From Clostridium sp. 1001271B_151109_B4 (GTDB lineage: Bacteria; Bacillota; Clostridia; Clostridiales; Clostridiaceae): 64,000 nt of DNA. Positions within the stretch are counted from its first letter, which is position 1. Every line of letters starts with the position of its first letter. The DNA lies in contig NZ_JADPBQ010000009.1 of the NCBI RefSeq assembly GCF_015670405.1, positions 11,157 to 75,156 on the forward strand, in the 5' to 3' direction. Made by a program: the position numbers and the translations under genes. The notes under the pieces were generated by a model that did not search any database, was not told the DNA's origin, and saw only the letters and a program-made list of their open reading frames with translations. Below, piece after piece: positions 37,012 through 46,233 of the stretch.

Positions 37012-37824
37012 ATGAACCCTTATAAGGTACTAGGTGTACGACCTAATGCATCTTTAGATGAAATCAAAACAGCCTACGAATCCCTTGCAAATACCTATGA
37101 TATAAATAGTTATGAAGGTTCTTTAGAAGAACCCCTTGCTGAGGATAAGCTTTCAGAGTTAAATACAGCATATAATAGTTTAATTAATGAGTATAAGTAC
37201 AAAGATATACGTAATTTAATTGAAAAACAACAATTTTTATCAGCTGAAACACAATTAAATTTAATTACTGATAAGTCATCTGCTGAATGGAACTATTTAC
37301 AAGGCTTTGTTTTATTAAAAAAAGGTTGGTTTAAGGCAGGTGTTAATCATATGAAAGCTGCTGCAGAACTTAACCCTGATAACCAAGAATATCAAGAGGC
37401 ATTAATGGTTTTAGCTAAAAAGGTAAAACAAATGAAAGCAAACTATGCTCGTGCTATGCAAAGCAATGCAGCTGCACAAAATAATAATAGCATGTGTGGC
37501 GGTGGTGGCGGAAATCAAGCAAATATGTGCGGCGGACAAGGTTCTGGTGGAGGAATTGATCCAAATATATTAAATATGTTAATGAATAATTCTGGTGGTA
37601 TGGGCGGTGCTAATCCTATGAGTGGAGGAGCTAATAATATGGGTGGTGCAGCTAATGGTGCTAATCCTATGGGTGGAGCAAACAACCCTTTAAGTAATAT
37701 GGCTGGCATGGGTAATAATATGGGTGGCAATCCAATGCAAAATATGCTATTGCAAAGCCTTTTAGGCGGCGGTGGCAATGGAATGAATATGTGTGGTAAT
37801 GGCGGTGGTGGTGGATTGTGTTAA
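37012..37824 (+). CDS. J-domain-like protein lacking HPD, with Gly/Met/Asn-rich tail
   Basis: A 270-residue protein in three parts. Residues 1-62 fold like a J domain (NPYKVLGVRPNASLDEIKTAYESLA ... LNTAYNSL), but the HPD tripeptide needed to stimulate DnaK reads DIN at 30-32. Residues about 68-130 carry the TPR-like module shared with the gene upstream (FVLLKKGWFKAGVNHMKAAAELNPDN). Residues 160-270 are low-complexity Gly/Asn/Met with repeated GGANPM and NNMGG units and four Cys in CGG/CGN contexts, the last at the C-terminus. AAGGAG before ATG. A Hsp70 co-chaperone role is doubtful without HPD; function unknown. Confidence 0.82.
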   Translation: MNPYKVLGVRPNASLDEIKTAYESLANTYDINSYEGSLEEPLAEDKLSELNTAYNSLINEYKYKDIRNLIEKQQFLSAETQLNLITDKSSAEWNYLQGFVLLKKGWFKAGVNHMKAAAELNPDNQEYQEALMVLAKKVKQMKANYARAMQSNAAAQNNNSMCGGGGGNQANMCGGQGSGGGIDPNILNMLMNNSGGMGGANPMSGGANNMGGAANGANPMGGANNPLSNMAGMGNNMGGNPMQNMLLQSLLGGGGNGMNMCGNGGGGGLC

Positions 37825-37875
37825 AACATCACTTAATCTTCCTAAATTATCTATGAAGCTAAAAGGAGTCTTATA

Positions 37876-38784
37876 ATGTTTGGATACGTCACACCTCTTA
37901 AAAGCGAACTTAAAGTTAAAGAATTTGAGTACTTTAGGAGCTATTATTGTGGCTTATGCAACGAAATCAAAAATCAATTTGGTAATATACCCCGATTTTG
38001 CTTAAATTACGATTTAACTTTCATTGGTTTTATGTTAGATGGACTTTTTAGTAATCCTCTAAAATTAAAAGAGGTAACATGTATACGCCATCCTGGTAAA
38101 AAACTTATTATTGCTACTGAATCCCAATGTTTAAATTATTGTGCAGACTTAAGCATATTACTATTTGATTATAAACTTAAAGATAACATAGAAGATGACA
38201 AAAGTTTAAAAAGTAAGTTTTTTAAATTAATTCTTTCTCCTTCATCTAAAAAGAGCTTTAACAATTTAAATAAGATAGCTGATAAAATATCAACTAATTT
38301 AAGCCTAATTTCTAATTTTGAAAAGACAAAAGCCTTTTCTTCATTAGATGAAATATCTCATCCCTTTGGAAATATTATGGCATGTATTTTAAGTGATTTC
38401 CCATATGAATTTGAAGAAGATAGTAAAATACTAAGAGATGCATTATATTCACTTGGGTATTTTATCGGTAAATGGATTTATTTAATGGATGCTTTAGATG
38501 ATTTAAAAAATGATATATCTACAAATAGTTTTAATCCTTATAATGTTTTATATAATACTAAAAATTTATCTTACGAAGATTTACTATCTTCTTGCATTGA
38601 AGATATTGACTTTTCTATTTTAAATAGTTTAGTTAATTGTAGTGAAACTTTAAAAAACATTCCTTTTAAAAAACATTATACTATTATTGACAATGTTATT
38701 AATCTTGGAATGCTAAACAAATATTATGAGGTATTAAATAAATATCATTTTATTAATAACAAAAAGATAAATACCAGTAGTTAG
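37876..38784 (+). CDS. DUF5685-family protein
   Basis: A 302-residue, largely helical protein. Six conserved-looking Cys lie in the first 90 residues (Cys25 and Cys28 in CGLC, Cys42, Cys69 in TCIRHP, Cys85 and Cys89 in CLNYC), a pattern for metal or cluster binding. Further on, YLMDALDDLKNDI (Asp205, 208, 209, 213) resembles the Asp-rich motif of trans-prenyl synthases such as squalene/phytoene synthase, though the match is short. I believe it is DUF5685; no function is known. AAAGGAG precedes the ATG, 51 bases after the J-like gene, so the three genes are one unit. A terminator follows. Confidence 0.75.
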   Translation: MFGYVTPLKSELKVKEFEYFRSYYCGLCNEIKNQFGNIPRFCLNYDLTFIGFMLDGLFSNPLKLKEVTCIRHPGKKLIIATESQCLNYCADLSILLFDYKLKDNIEDDKSLKSKFFKLILSPSSKKSFNNLNKIADKISTNLSLISNFEKTKAFSSLDEISHPFGNIMACILSDFPYEFEEDSKILRDALYSLGYFIGKWIYLMDALDDLKNDISTNSFNPYNVLYNTKNLSYEDLLSSCIEDIDFSILNSLVNCSETLKNIPFKKHYTIIDNVINLGMLNKYYEVLNKYHFINNKKINTSS

Positions 38785-38795
38785 CTACTGGTATT
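38770..38795 (+). terminator. Intrinsic terminator of the J-like/DUF5685 cluster
   Basis: AATACCAGTAG pairs with CTACTGGTATT around TTAG, which includes the DUF5685 stop codon; TTTTTTG follows. Closes the three-gene unit. Confidence 0.92.
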
Positions 38796-38803
38796 TTTTT
38801 GTA

Positions 38804-39595
38804 TTATTTATTGTAAGCTACAATATCTCTTTTACTATCAGCTATTACATTGCCATCTTTATCTAAGTCATATATTGATGTTACTGTAACTTTTTTTATG
38901 TCACCTTTTAAATCTTGAATTTTAGCTATAAAATAACTTTTCACTCTTTTATTTATTTCTTGTGGTTCTTCTACTTCACTTGTAAAAGTACCTTCAGTAG
39001 TTTCTACAATAATTTGTGTTTTGTCATTTTCTGTTCCAAATGTATACGAATTGCTCGTATCATTATATAAATCTACACGAATTAGAGCTCCATCAAATAA
39101 AACTGCTTCTTTCATTAAATTTAAATTCAATTCTTTTTCTTTATTAGCAGGAACATTAAAGTTTATACATTCACTTATTCCATCTGGTGAAATTGACCAT
39201 CCATTATCTTCCTTAATTAATGCATAAACATAATCTTCATTGCTTTCTTCACCATTGATTACTGCATTAATATTAACTACTGCTTTTTTTAAATTTTCAT
39301 TAATATCCTCTACACTTTTTGTAGTTGATGAATTAATAGTTGCATCTTTTCTGTTACTTTTAATCATCTTTATTATTTTGTTCGCATCATATCCTATGTA
39401 ATCTATATATTCATCGGAATATAGTTTAACCATCTCTTCAATATTATTTTCTACGTTATACTTATTGAATGATTCTAATACCTCTTCTGCTGTGTTACCT
39501 CTAATCATTTCCACTTCTTTACCGCAACCTGTAAGCAAAATAGACATAATAGAAATAACACATAATAATGTTAATAATCTTTTAATTCTTTTCAT
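38804..39595 (-). CDS. Lipoprotein with NTF2-like domain
   Basis: A 263-residue exported lipoprotein: basic N-terminus MKRIKR, hydrophobic stretch, lipobox LLTGC with the lipid-modified Cys24. Residues about 35-140 look like an NTF2/SnoaL-like cone fold (VLESFNKYNVENNIEEMVKLYSDEYIDYI); the rest is beta-rich, resembling DUF4352-type domains with DVYNDTSNSYTF. Surface protein, function unknown. A 14-base palindrome lies upstream. Confidence 0.82.
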   Translation of the reverse strand: MKRIKRLLTLLCVISIMSILLTGCGKEVEMIRGNTAEEVLESFNKYNVENNIEEMVKLYSDEYIDYIGYDANKIIKMIKSNRKDATINSSTTKSVEDINENLKKAVVNINAVINGEESNEDYVYALIKEDNGWSISPDGISECINFNVPANKEKELNLNLMKEAVLFDGALIRVDLYNDTSNSYTFGTENDKTQIIVETTEGTFTSEVEEPQEINKRVKSYFIAKIQDLKGDIKKVTVTSIYDLDKDGNVIADSKRDIVAYNK

Positions 39596-39633
39596 GAAAA
39601 CTTCCTCACTTTTCTAATTTCTCTCACTAAGTA

Positions 39634-39647
39634 TACAACATGTTGTA
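39634..39647. promoter_or_regulatory. Perfect 14-base palindrome upstream of lipoprotein gene
   Basis: TACAACATGTTGTA reads the same on both strands, 39 bases before the lipoprotein ATG. Contiguous palindromes of this form suit a dimeric repressor, and no second copy was noticed. Operator role is inference. Confidence 0.4.
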
Positions 39648-39657
39648 GGAAATTTCA

Positions 39658-40107
39658 CTAATAATTACATAACTTACTTTGTAAATTTTTTAACTTCTTT
39701 AAATGATTATCATAATCTTTAACTACACCATAAATATCACTTAAAATACTCTTTTCCATACTTTCATTTTCCTCAATAAATTTATTTGCATTTCTATTTC
39801 CGATTTCCATTGCTTTTATTGCATGCTCACATACTTCACAATCGGTATCTACGGGAATAAGCTTAATCTTTTCAAAGGCTTCTGCTATGTTTCCTCTTAT
39901 CCCTAATGAATCACTAGCATTTCCTCCTAATTCTTCTATCCTATGCGTAATTGCTTCTTCATGCTTTTTAAAAGATTCTATTATTTCCTTTAATACACCC
40001 TTCAGCTCTAAATTTTCAGCCTTATCTAAATACTCTTTAAAAGTAGCTCCTCCCATATGAACCCCTGTTAAGAATTTATTTAATTCTTTTATAATCTTAT
40101 CTCTCAC
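39658..40107 (-). CDS. Ferritin-like DUF2383 protein
   Basis: A 149-residue four-helix protein resembling the DUF2383 ferritin-like family (KELNKFLTGVHMGGATFKEYLDKAEN; FKKHEEAITHRIEELGG; CEHAIKAMEIGNRNANKFIEE). Glu/His pairs on the helices (HEEAITHR, E ... H in CEVCEHA) could hold a metal site, but a full diiron set is not obvious. Two Cys form CEVC. Member of a minus-strand series with the lipoprotein downstream and the HesB-like gene upstream. Confidence 0.78.
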   Translation of the reverse strand: MRDKIIKELNKFLTGVHMGGATFKEYLDKAENLELKGVLKEIIESFKKHEEAITHRIEELGGNASDSLGIRGNIAEAFEKIKLIPVDTDCEVCEHAIKAMEIGNRNANKFIEENESMEKSILSDIYGVVKDYDNHLKKLKNLQSKLCNY

Positions 40108-40199
40108 TTTTTATCACCTCTATACTTTTTACATTATTTTTTCCATTATGAAAAATATTATTTATCTACCACCGAAAAAATTTTTTATTAATAATTACA

Positions 40200-40229
40200 A
40201 AAAGGATATACATTTCTGCATACCCTTTT
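40200..40229 (-). terminator. Intrinsic terminator after HesB-like gene
   Basis: A 12-base stem (40200-40211 with 40218-40229) that has two mismatches on the plus strand but G-U pairs on the minus strand, then TTTTTGTAATT. Four bases from the stop at 40233. Confidence 0.8.
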
Positions 40230-40232
40230 ACA

Positions 40233-40508
40233 TTAATCTAAATCACGTATATAAAATCCTTTATTATATACTTCTTTATCATATTTAATTTCAAGCTTAT
40301 TACAAGCTCTAACATCTTTTTTATTAACTACAAACTTTATTCCACTAATTATAATTTCTTCATCTTCATCGCTTTTAAAATCTGGATATAAATCATATCC
40401 TGGTCTTCCACATCCATAAAATACTTTTATTCTCACATAATCTTCTGAACTATTTTCTATAAGTTCACTTAATGCATTTTTGGCTTTTTCATCAAAAGTA
40501 AATTCCAT
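40233..40508 (-). CDS. HesB/IscA-like iron-sulfur biogenesis-fold protein
   Basis: A 91-residue protein of the HesB/IscA fold: an N-terminal helix (FDEKAKNALSELIEN), then VRIKVFYGCGRPGYDLYPDF, and GIKFVVNKKDVRACNKLEIKYDKE. A-type scaffold proteins have one Cys at the centre and CxC near the end; here only the Cys in GCG (residue 33) and one in RACNK remain and the C-terminal CxC is missing (GFYIRDLD). So it is probably not an Fe-S carrier in the usual way. Related Cys/Sec proteins exist in clostridia; the residue after GCG is Arg (AGA), so no selenocysteine. Confidence 0.78.
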   Translation of the reverse strand: MEFTFDEKAKNALSELIENSSEDYVRIKVFYGCGRPGYDLYPDFKSDEDEEIIISGIKFVVNKKDVRACNKLEIKYDKEVYNKGFYIRDLD

Positions 40509-40545
40509 TTTACTTCCTCCTAAGTATTTTTATAGTAATATAACC

Positions 40546-41754
40546 TTACTTTGCAGTACCTAAATTAAATTCATTATGAAGCAACTTTATAGCTTCTCTT
40601 ACCTTACTAGTGTAAATTAAACACCATATTGTCATATTAGAATCTGTTGTTTGTAAAATTTCAATCTCATTGCTAGTTAAAGTATTTATTATTCTTGCCA
40701 TTACACCTGGAACACCATTCATACCAGCTCCAACTATAGCAATAGTACTACAATCTTCAATTATAGTATATTTTATTTCAGCTTTTTTCATTATTTCATC
40801 AAGCTTTTCTTTTTCAGACGCATCTATTGTAAACATTTGATGTTCTGGGAAAATATTAATTAAATCTAGGCTTATATGGTTTTTAGCAAGCAATTCTAAT
40901 AAATTTTTATACGAACCTTTATCTCTATTATCTGATAATCTTACTCTAACTTGAATTCTATTATTTAAGTGAGTAATTCCAGAAATCAATCTCTTTTCTT
41001 CTTCAGAAACACTACTTTTTATCACTGTTCCTTTACAATCATTCATTGTATTTTTAATAACTAATGGTACATTTCCCTTTTTAGCTAATGCTACAGCCTT
41101 AGGATGTATTACTTTTGCACCATGATCAGCTAATTGAAATACTTCATTGTAAGAAATTTCATTTATTAGTGAAGCATCTTCGACAACCCTTGGATCAGCT
41201 GTCATAATTCCATCTACATCAGTATATATATCAATTTCCTTTGCTTTTAAAGCAACACCTAATATACATGCTGAAGTATCACTTCCACCTCTTCCTAACG
41301 TTGTGAAAAATCCATCTTCTGTTACACCTTGAAATCCTGTAATAACTGGTACTTTCCCAGCTTCTAGTATTTTCATTATATTAGTATTATCAACTTTAAT
41401 TGATTGAGCATCAGTAAAATTATCATCCGTTATTATTCCAGCTTGACCTCCTGTTAAAGGAACAGCAGTTATTCCGTGCTTATATAAATCATTGCACATT
41501 ACTACAGAGCTTATTATTTCTCCACAGCACATTAATAAATCCTGAGCGCTTTTATTATTCTCTTTAAAATTACTATCTACAAGTGATAATAGGCTATCTG
41601 TAGCATAGGGTTCTCCAAACCTTCCCATTGCTGACACAACTACTACTGGTTTAAAACCACTTTCAATTGCTTTGCCTATTTTTTTTATTACTTGTTTTCT
41701 TCTTTCCTCTGTTGATACAGATGTTCCTCCAAACTTTTGCACTATAATATCCAA
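40546..41754 (-). CDS. dapG: Aspartokinase (DapG type)
   Basis: A 402-residue monofunctional aspartate kinase that phosphorylates aspartate for lysine/diaminopimelate and threonine synthesis. KFGGTSV at 7-13, GFQGVTEDGFFTTLGRGGSDTSA and DVDGIMTADPR are the kinase signatures; two ACT domains (about 260-400) give feedback control. Length and position after ymxG-ymxH match the DAP-sensitive DapG of Bacillus, where it feeds dipicolinate and cell wall. The start is TTG with AAGGGGGAAG upstream. It ends the ymxG-ymxH-dapG run; dapA and spoVF do not follow here. Confidence 0.95.
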   Translation of the reverse strand: MDIIVQKFGGTSVSTEERRKQVIKKIGKAIESGFKPVVVVSAMGRFGEPYATDSLLSLVDSNFKENNKSAQDLLMCCGEIISSVVMCNDLYKHGITAVPLTGGQAGIITDDNFTDAQSIKVDNTNIMKILEAGKVPVITGFQGVTEDGFFTTLGRGGSDTSACILGVALKAKEIDIYTDVDGIMTADPRVVEDASLINEISYNEVFQLADHGAKVIHPKAVALAKKGNVPLVIKNTMNDCKGTVIKSSVSEEEKRLISGITHLNNRIQVRVRLSDNRDKGSYKNLLELLAKNHISLDLINIFPEHQMFTIDASEKEKLDEIMKKAEIKYTIIEDCSTIAIVGAGMNGVPGVMARIINTLTSNEIEILQTTDSNMTIWCLIYTSKVREAIKLLHNEFNLGTAK

Positions 41755-41776
41755 GGAATCTTCCCCCTTAAGTTTT

Positions 41777-42082
41777 CTAAGCTCTCGCTCTCTTTATCTT
41801 TCCTTCCTCGGCAGAGATTACTATGACATTAGTTCCTACTTTAGTTACACATTCCCATGGTATTTCAACGTACTCTTTACTACCAAAGAAGCTAAACTTT
41901 CCTGCACTAATACCAACCACCAGGAATTTAAGATATCCGTTTTCATCTATTACAAAGTCAATATTTGAAGCAGTATCATATTTTTCTGCACTTTCAAGAT
42001 TAAAAATTTCATAACCTTCTAATTCACTTAAATTTCTTATCTTGCTCTCTGGTTTTTTTTCATAATATTCAAAATCCTTCAT
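41777..42082 (-). CDS. ymxH: YlmC/YmxH-family sporulation protein (PRC-barrel)
   Basis: A 101-residue PRC-barrel protein (RNLSELEGYEIFNLESAEKYDTASNIDFVIDENG; WECVTKVGTNVIVI). It belongs to the YlmC/YmxH group, whose genes sit between ymxG and dapG/spoVF in Bacillus, as here; the molecular role is unknown. The longest frame starts at 42118, but AAGGAGG is within it and stands eight bases before the ATG at 42082. Confidence 0.88.
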   Translation of the reverse strand: MKDFEYYEKKPESKIRNLSELEGYEIFNLESAEKYDTASNIDFVIDENGYLKFLVVGISAGKFSFFGSKEYVEIPWECVTKVGTNVIVISAEEGKIKRARA

Positions 42083-42207
42083 AATAATTACCTCCTTGTT
42101 ATACATAATATTATGCATCCCTTTGGTAATATATTACTTTAAGAATTAGAACATCAAACCTTCAAATACTTACTTTACATAACTAATATATCAACTATAT
42201 TTAGAAC

Positions 42208-43512
42208 TTACAATAAAAACTTTTCATCAGTACTGTTCTTATATGCAACTTTAGACTTTTCTAAAATTGTATTTAATTTATCAGCTTCAACACCTTGCCC
42301 AACAAAAGCTGTACTGATTATTCCTGGTTTAAAGCATCTCTCCAATACATAGTTTATGTCATTTTTGTCTATTTTGTTAATTCTATTAATAACCTCTTCT
42401 TGAGTTTTTATCTTATTTTGTAATAAAAAGCATTTTGCATTAGCAAACATTCTTGATGATGTACTTTCTAATCCTAAAATATAATTTGCCTTTATTTTCT
42501 CTTTGTTTATTTCTAACAATTCATTACTAATACCTTCTCTAGTAAACTTTTCTAACTGTTCATTGATTACACTTATTGCTTTATCACAATATTTATTGCT
42601 TAATCCAGTGTAAATATTCATTGTTCCAACCCCTAAATAAGGTTGCATATATGAATAAATTGTATAACATAAACCTAATTCTTCTCTTACTTTTTGGAAA
42701 AGAATCGATGATGCTCCACCACCAAAAATATTGTTTAATAATACTAATGAATAAGATTTATCATTAGCGTATGGCAAGCCATTAAGTCCAAGATTAATAT
42801 GGACTTGTTCAATTTGCTTTTCACAATATTTACTATCATTTTTAAGTATAATTTCCTCATACGTTGGTTTATAAATATCATCCTTACTCCATCCACCAAA
42901 ATATTCTTCAATAAGTTTTCTCAATTCTTTTTCATCAAATCTTCCACATATACTAAGTACAGAGTTATATGGTGTATAATGAGTTCTAATATAATCTTTT
43001 ATTTTTTTTCTATTAAAAGATCTAATTTTATCTGGAGTACCTAAAATAGGATATGCTAATGAATCATTTCCAAAGATAGCTTGAGAATGTATTTCATCTA
43101 ATACATCTTCAGGATTATCTTGACTCATATTAATTTCTTCAATTACTACACCTTTTTCCTTTTCAATCTCTTCTTCATCAAATTTAGAATTTAATAACAT
43201 ATCTGAAATTACTTCTAGACATAAGTCTGTATGAGTATTTAAAGCTTTTATATAATAACAAGTAGTTTCCTTACTTGTATAAGCATTTATTTGTCCTCCA
43301 ATATTCTCAATTTCTTGAACTATTTCTTTTGCACTTCTCTTTTCTGTACCCTTAAAGAACATATGCTCAATAAAGTGTGATATACCATTCTCATCTTTTG
43401 TTTCATTTCTAGAACCATTTTGAACCATAATACCTACACTTATAGAATTTACATGTTCAATATATTCAGTAACTACTCTTAGCCCGTTATCTAATGTATA
43501 TAAATTAAACAT
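42208..43512 (-). CDS. ymxG: M16-family zinc metallopeptidase (YmxG/MlpA)
   Basis: A 434-residue peptidase with the inverted zinc motif HFIEH (His46, Glu49, His50) and a further Glu about 75 residues later (EKGVVIEEINMSQDNPED). Architecture: active M16 N-terminal and inactive C-terminal halves. Orthologues lie downstream of pnp in Firmicutes. The frame opens at 43524, but that ATG is part of the ATGGAGG ribosome site five bases before ATG 43512, which gives the usual MFNLYTLDNGLRVV. Confidence 0.93.
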   Translation of the reverse strand: MFNLYTLDNGLRVVTEYIEHVNSISVGIMVQNGSRNETKDENGISHFIEHMFFKGTEKRSAKEIVQEIENIGGQINAYTSKETTCYYIKALNTHTDLCLEVISDMLLNSKFDEEEIEKEKGVVIEEINMSQDNPEDVLDEIHSQAIFGNDSLAYPILGTPDKIRSFNRKKIKDYIRTHYTPYNSVLSICGRFDEKELRKLIEEYFGGWSKDDIYKPTYEEIILKNDSKYCEKQIEQVHINLGLNGLPYANDKSYSLVLLNNIFGGGASSILFQKVREELGLCYTIYSYMQPYLGVGTMNIYTGLSNKYCDKAISVINEQLEKFTREGISNELLEINKEKIKANYILGLESTSSRMFANAKCFLLQNKIKTQEEVINRINKIDKNDINYVLERCFKPGIISTAFVGQGVEADKLNTILEKSKVAYKNSTDEKFLL

Positions 43513-43583
43513 ACTTACCTCCATTTTTATAAGTTTGCTTTTAGTTTATTTTAATCTTATCATATTTATTCTATATAGTAAAA

Positions 43584-43611
43584 AAAAGAGAATTATTTTT
43601 AATTCTCTTTT
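43584..43611 (-). terminator. Intrinsic terminator after pnp
   Basis: AAAAGAGAATTA with its complement, TTTT loop; on the minus strand followed by TTTTT. Separates pnp from ymxG. Confidence 0.9.
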
Positions 43612-43621
43612 ACCATTTCAA

Positions 43622-45721
43622 TTATTCAGTTACTTCATCTGGTGGAAGCGCATCTTTTCTTGAAAGATTTATTCTTCCTTGTGAATCTATTTCAGTGACC
43701 TTAACTAAAATCTCATCTCCAACAGATACAACATCTTCAACTTTTTCTACTCTCTTTTTATCAAGTTTAGAAATATGACAAAGTCCTTCTTTATTAGGTA
43801 GTATTTCTATAAATGCTCCAAATGCAGCTATCTTAGTAACTTTACCTAAATAAACTTCACCTGCTTCAACTTCCTTAGTTAAGCCTTCAATGATTCTTAT
43901 TGCTTCATTTACTCCATCATGATCTGGAGAAGAAACAAATACTGTACCATCTTCTTTAATATCAATTTTAACGCCAGTATCAGCTATTATTTTATTAATA
44001 ACTTTTCCACCAGCTCCGATAACATCTCTAATCTTTTCTGGATCAATTGAAATAGTAGATGTCTTTGGTGCAAACTTAGAAACTTCTTGTTTTGGTTGTG
44101 GAATACATTCATTGATCTTATCTAAAATGTGTAATCTTGCTTTTCTTGCATTTTTAATTGCCGTTTCAATAACGTTAAAGCTTAATCCTTTAATTTTAGT
44201 ATCAACTTGTATAGAAGTTATACCTTCAGTAGTTCCAGCTACCTTAAAGTCCATATCTCCAAAGAAGTCTTCTATGCCTTGAATATCAGTTAAAACTTCT
44301 TCTTCACTTAAATCTTCTGATGTTATAAGTCCCATTGCAATACCTGCTGCTGGCCTCTTTATTGGAACACCTGCATCTAATAATGCTAATGTAGATCCAC
44401 AAACCGAAGCTTGAGACGTAGAACCATTTGAACTTAATACTTCTGAAACTAATCTAATAGTATATGGGAATTCTTCTTCTGAAGGAATAAGTGGTTCTAA
44501 AGCTCTTTCTGCTAAAGCTCCATGACCTATTTCTCTTCTACCAGGTCCTCTTAATGGTCTTACTTCACCAACAGAATAAGCTGGGAAATTGTAGTGATGC
44601 ATATATCTCTTAGATTCTGTTTCACCTATACCATCTATAATTTGAATATCTCCAACTGCTCCTAAAGTAGCAACTGTCATAACTTGAGTTAATCCTCTTG
44701 TAAATAAACCTGTTCCATGAGTTCTTGGTAATAAGTCAACTTCACAAGTTATTTTTCTTATTTCATCGAATGCTCTTCCATCAGGTCTTCTAGAGTGATT
44801 TAAAAGCATATCTCTAACTACTTCTTTTTGCATGTTATATATTATTTCTTTAGAATCTCCAAAGTTATCTGGATACTTTTCAGCAAACTCTTCAGTAATT
44901 TTATCGTTTACTACATCCATAGCTGCATTTCTTTCATCTTTATCAGTAATCCACATAGCTTCTTTAATCATTTCACCTGCAAATTCTTCTATATCCTTTG
45001 CAAGCTCTTCATTTGGTTTATATAAAACTGGTTCATCCTTTTTCTTACCAAACTTAGCCATTGCTTCTTCTTGGAAACTAACAATTTCTTGGCATTTTTC
45101 AAAACCATATTCAATTGCGCCTATCATTATATCTTCAGGAATTTCATCTCCACCTGCTTCAATCATCATAACTCTGTCTTTTGTTGCACAAACAGTTAAT
45201 TGAAGAATACTTTCTTCTCTTTCTTTAGATGTTGGATTTAAAATGTAATTACCATCGATTAAACCTACTTGCACTGCTGCAACTGGTGTAGTGAAAGGAA
45301 TACTTGAAATAGATAATGCCATTGATGCTGCATTAATTGCTAGAATTTCTGGTAAGTTATCTTGTTCTACTGATACAACTGTACAAACCACTTGAACATC
45401 ATTTCTATATCCTTTTGGGAATAAAGGTCTTAATGGTCTATCTACAGCTCTTCCGAAAAGAATTGCGTTTTCTGAAGGTCTACCCTCTCTTTTTATAAAT
45501 CCGCCTGGTATTTTACCTACAGCATATAATCTTTCTTCATATTCAACACTTAATGGGAAGAAATCAATCCCATCTCTTGGTTTTTCTGAAGCATTAACAT
45601 TAGTTAAAATAACTGTATCTCCATAGCTCATAAAAATAGCTGCATTTGATAACATTCCAACTCTACCAAATTCAACTTTCATAGTTCTACCAGCTATATT
45701 TTTTTCTAGTACATTAGTCAT
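43622..45721 (-). CDS. pnp: Polyribonucleotide nucleotidyltransferase (PNPase)
   Basis: A 699-residue 3'-5' phosphorolytic exoribonuclease of RNA decay. Two RNase PH domains (about 1-210 and 310-540, with [13 protein letters not shown] and [12 protein letters not shown]), an all-helical linker, a KH domain ([15 protein letters not shown], about 560-615) and an S1 domain ([20 protein letters not shown], about 620-690). Length is normal. GGGAGG precedes the ATG. Directly downstream of rpsO as in most bacteria, with the rpsO terminator between them. Confidence 0.98.
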   Translation of the reverse strand: MTNVLEKNIAGRTMKVEFGRVGMLSNAAIFMSYGDTVILTNVNASEKPRDGIDFFPLSVEYEERLYAVGKIPGGFIKREGRPSENAILFGRAVDRPLRPLFPKGYRNDVQVVCTVVSVEQDNLPEILAINAASMALSISSIPFTTPVAAVQVGLIDGNYILNPTSKEREESILQLTVCATKDRVMMIEAGGDEIPEDIMIGAIEYGFEKCQEIVSFQEEAMAKFGKKKDEPVLYKPNEELAKDIEEFAGEMIKEAMWITDKDERNAAMDVVNDKITEEFAEKYPDNFGDSKEIIYNMQKEVVRDMLLNHSRRPDGRAFDEIRKITCEVDLLPRTHGTGLFTRGLTQVMTVATLGAVGDIQIIDGIGETESKRYMHHYNFPAYSVGEVRPLRGPGRREIGHGALAERALEPLIPSEEEFPYTIRLVSEVLSSNGSTSQASVCGSTLALLDAGVPIKRPAAGIAMGLITSEDLSEEEVLTDIQGIEDFFGDMDFKVAGTTEGITSIQVDTKIKGLSFNVIETAIKNARKARLHILDKINECIPQPKQEVSKFAPKTSTISIDPEKIRDVIGAGGKVINKIIADTGVKIDIKEDGTVFVSSPDHDGVNEAIRIIEGLTKEVEAGEVYLGKVTKIAAFGAFIEILPNKEGLCHISKLDKKRVEKVEDVVSVGDEILVKVTEIDSQGRINLSRKDALPPDEVTE

Positions 45722-45775
45722 TTAATAACCTCCCTTCAGGTTTTGCGGTTCTTCAATTTAATTTTTTTAAAATAA

Positions 45776-45798
45776 TAGAGCGGATAAAACCCGCTCTA
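45776..45798 (-). terminator. Hairpin between rpsO and pnp
   Basis: TAGAGCGG and CCGCTCTA form an 8-base GC-containing stem; on the minus strand followed by TTATTTTAAAAAAATT. Lies seven bases after the rpsO stop. Allows different levels of rpsO and pnp, or is a processing site. Confidence 0.75.
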
Positions 45799-45804
45799 TA
45801 AAGA

Positions 45805-46068
45805 CTATCTTCTTAAGCCTAATTGTGCTATTATAGCTCTGTATCTTTCGATATCTTGTGCAGCTAAGTAGTTTAAAAGACCTCTTCTTTGTCCAACCAT
45901 CATTAAAAGACCTCTTCTTGAGTGGTGATCTTTTTTGTGAACTCTTAAATGTCCAGTTAATGAGTTGATTCTTTCAGTTAAAAGAGCGATTTGAACTTCT
46001 GGTGAACCAGTGTCTCCTTCGTGTCTTCCGTATTGTTTGATTAATTCTTGCTTTCTTATTGCGTCCAT
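45805..46068 (-). CDS. rpsO: 30S ribosomal protein S15
   Basis: An 87-residue primary 16S rRNA-binding protein. Signature motifs: [58 protein letters not shown]. The frame opens at 46125, but TGGAGGTGTC lies before the ATG at 46068 and gives the usual [10 protein letters not shown]. It has its own near-consensus promoter upstream; a roughly 80-base leader may carry the S15 autoregulatory site known in other bacteria. Confidence 0.98.
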   Translation of the reverse strand: MDAIRKQELIKQYGRHEGDTGSPEVQIALLTERINSLTGHLRVHKKDHHSRRGLLMMVGQRRGLLNYLAAQDIERYRAIIAQLGLRR

Positions 46069-46152
46069 AATGACACCTCCAGTAATTTTATCCCCTATTT
46101 CCAGGAAAAGAGAAATCACCCTCAAATCTTAGAAGTAGGTTCTTCATGAAAT

Positions 46153-46181
46153 ATTATAGCAAAGTCCGTCTATCTTGTAAA
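46153..46181 (-). promoter_or_regulatory. Sigma-A promoter of rpsO
   Basis: On the minus strand TTTACA (46181-46176) and TATAAT (46158-46153) have a 17-base spacer. It lies between ribF and rpsO, so rpsO-pnp can be transcribed apart from the upstream nusA operon. Start predicted near 46146. Confidence 0.8.
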
Positions 46182-46233
46182 CATAATTTATTATTTTAAA
46201 TATATTTAGATTTTATTATCTAATAACATAGAT

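Noticed and set aside
37515-37778. Pro-rich frame opposite the J-like gene tail
   Set aside because: It is the complement of the Gly-rich tail; no start signal and no family.
37876-38784. DUF5685 protein as a prenyl synthase
   Set aside because: Only a single short Asp-rich motif resembles squalene/phytoene synthases; a second such motif and the overall pattern were not found.
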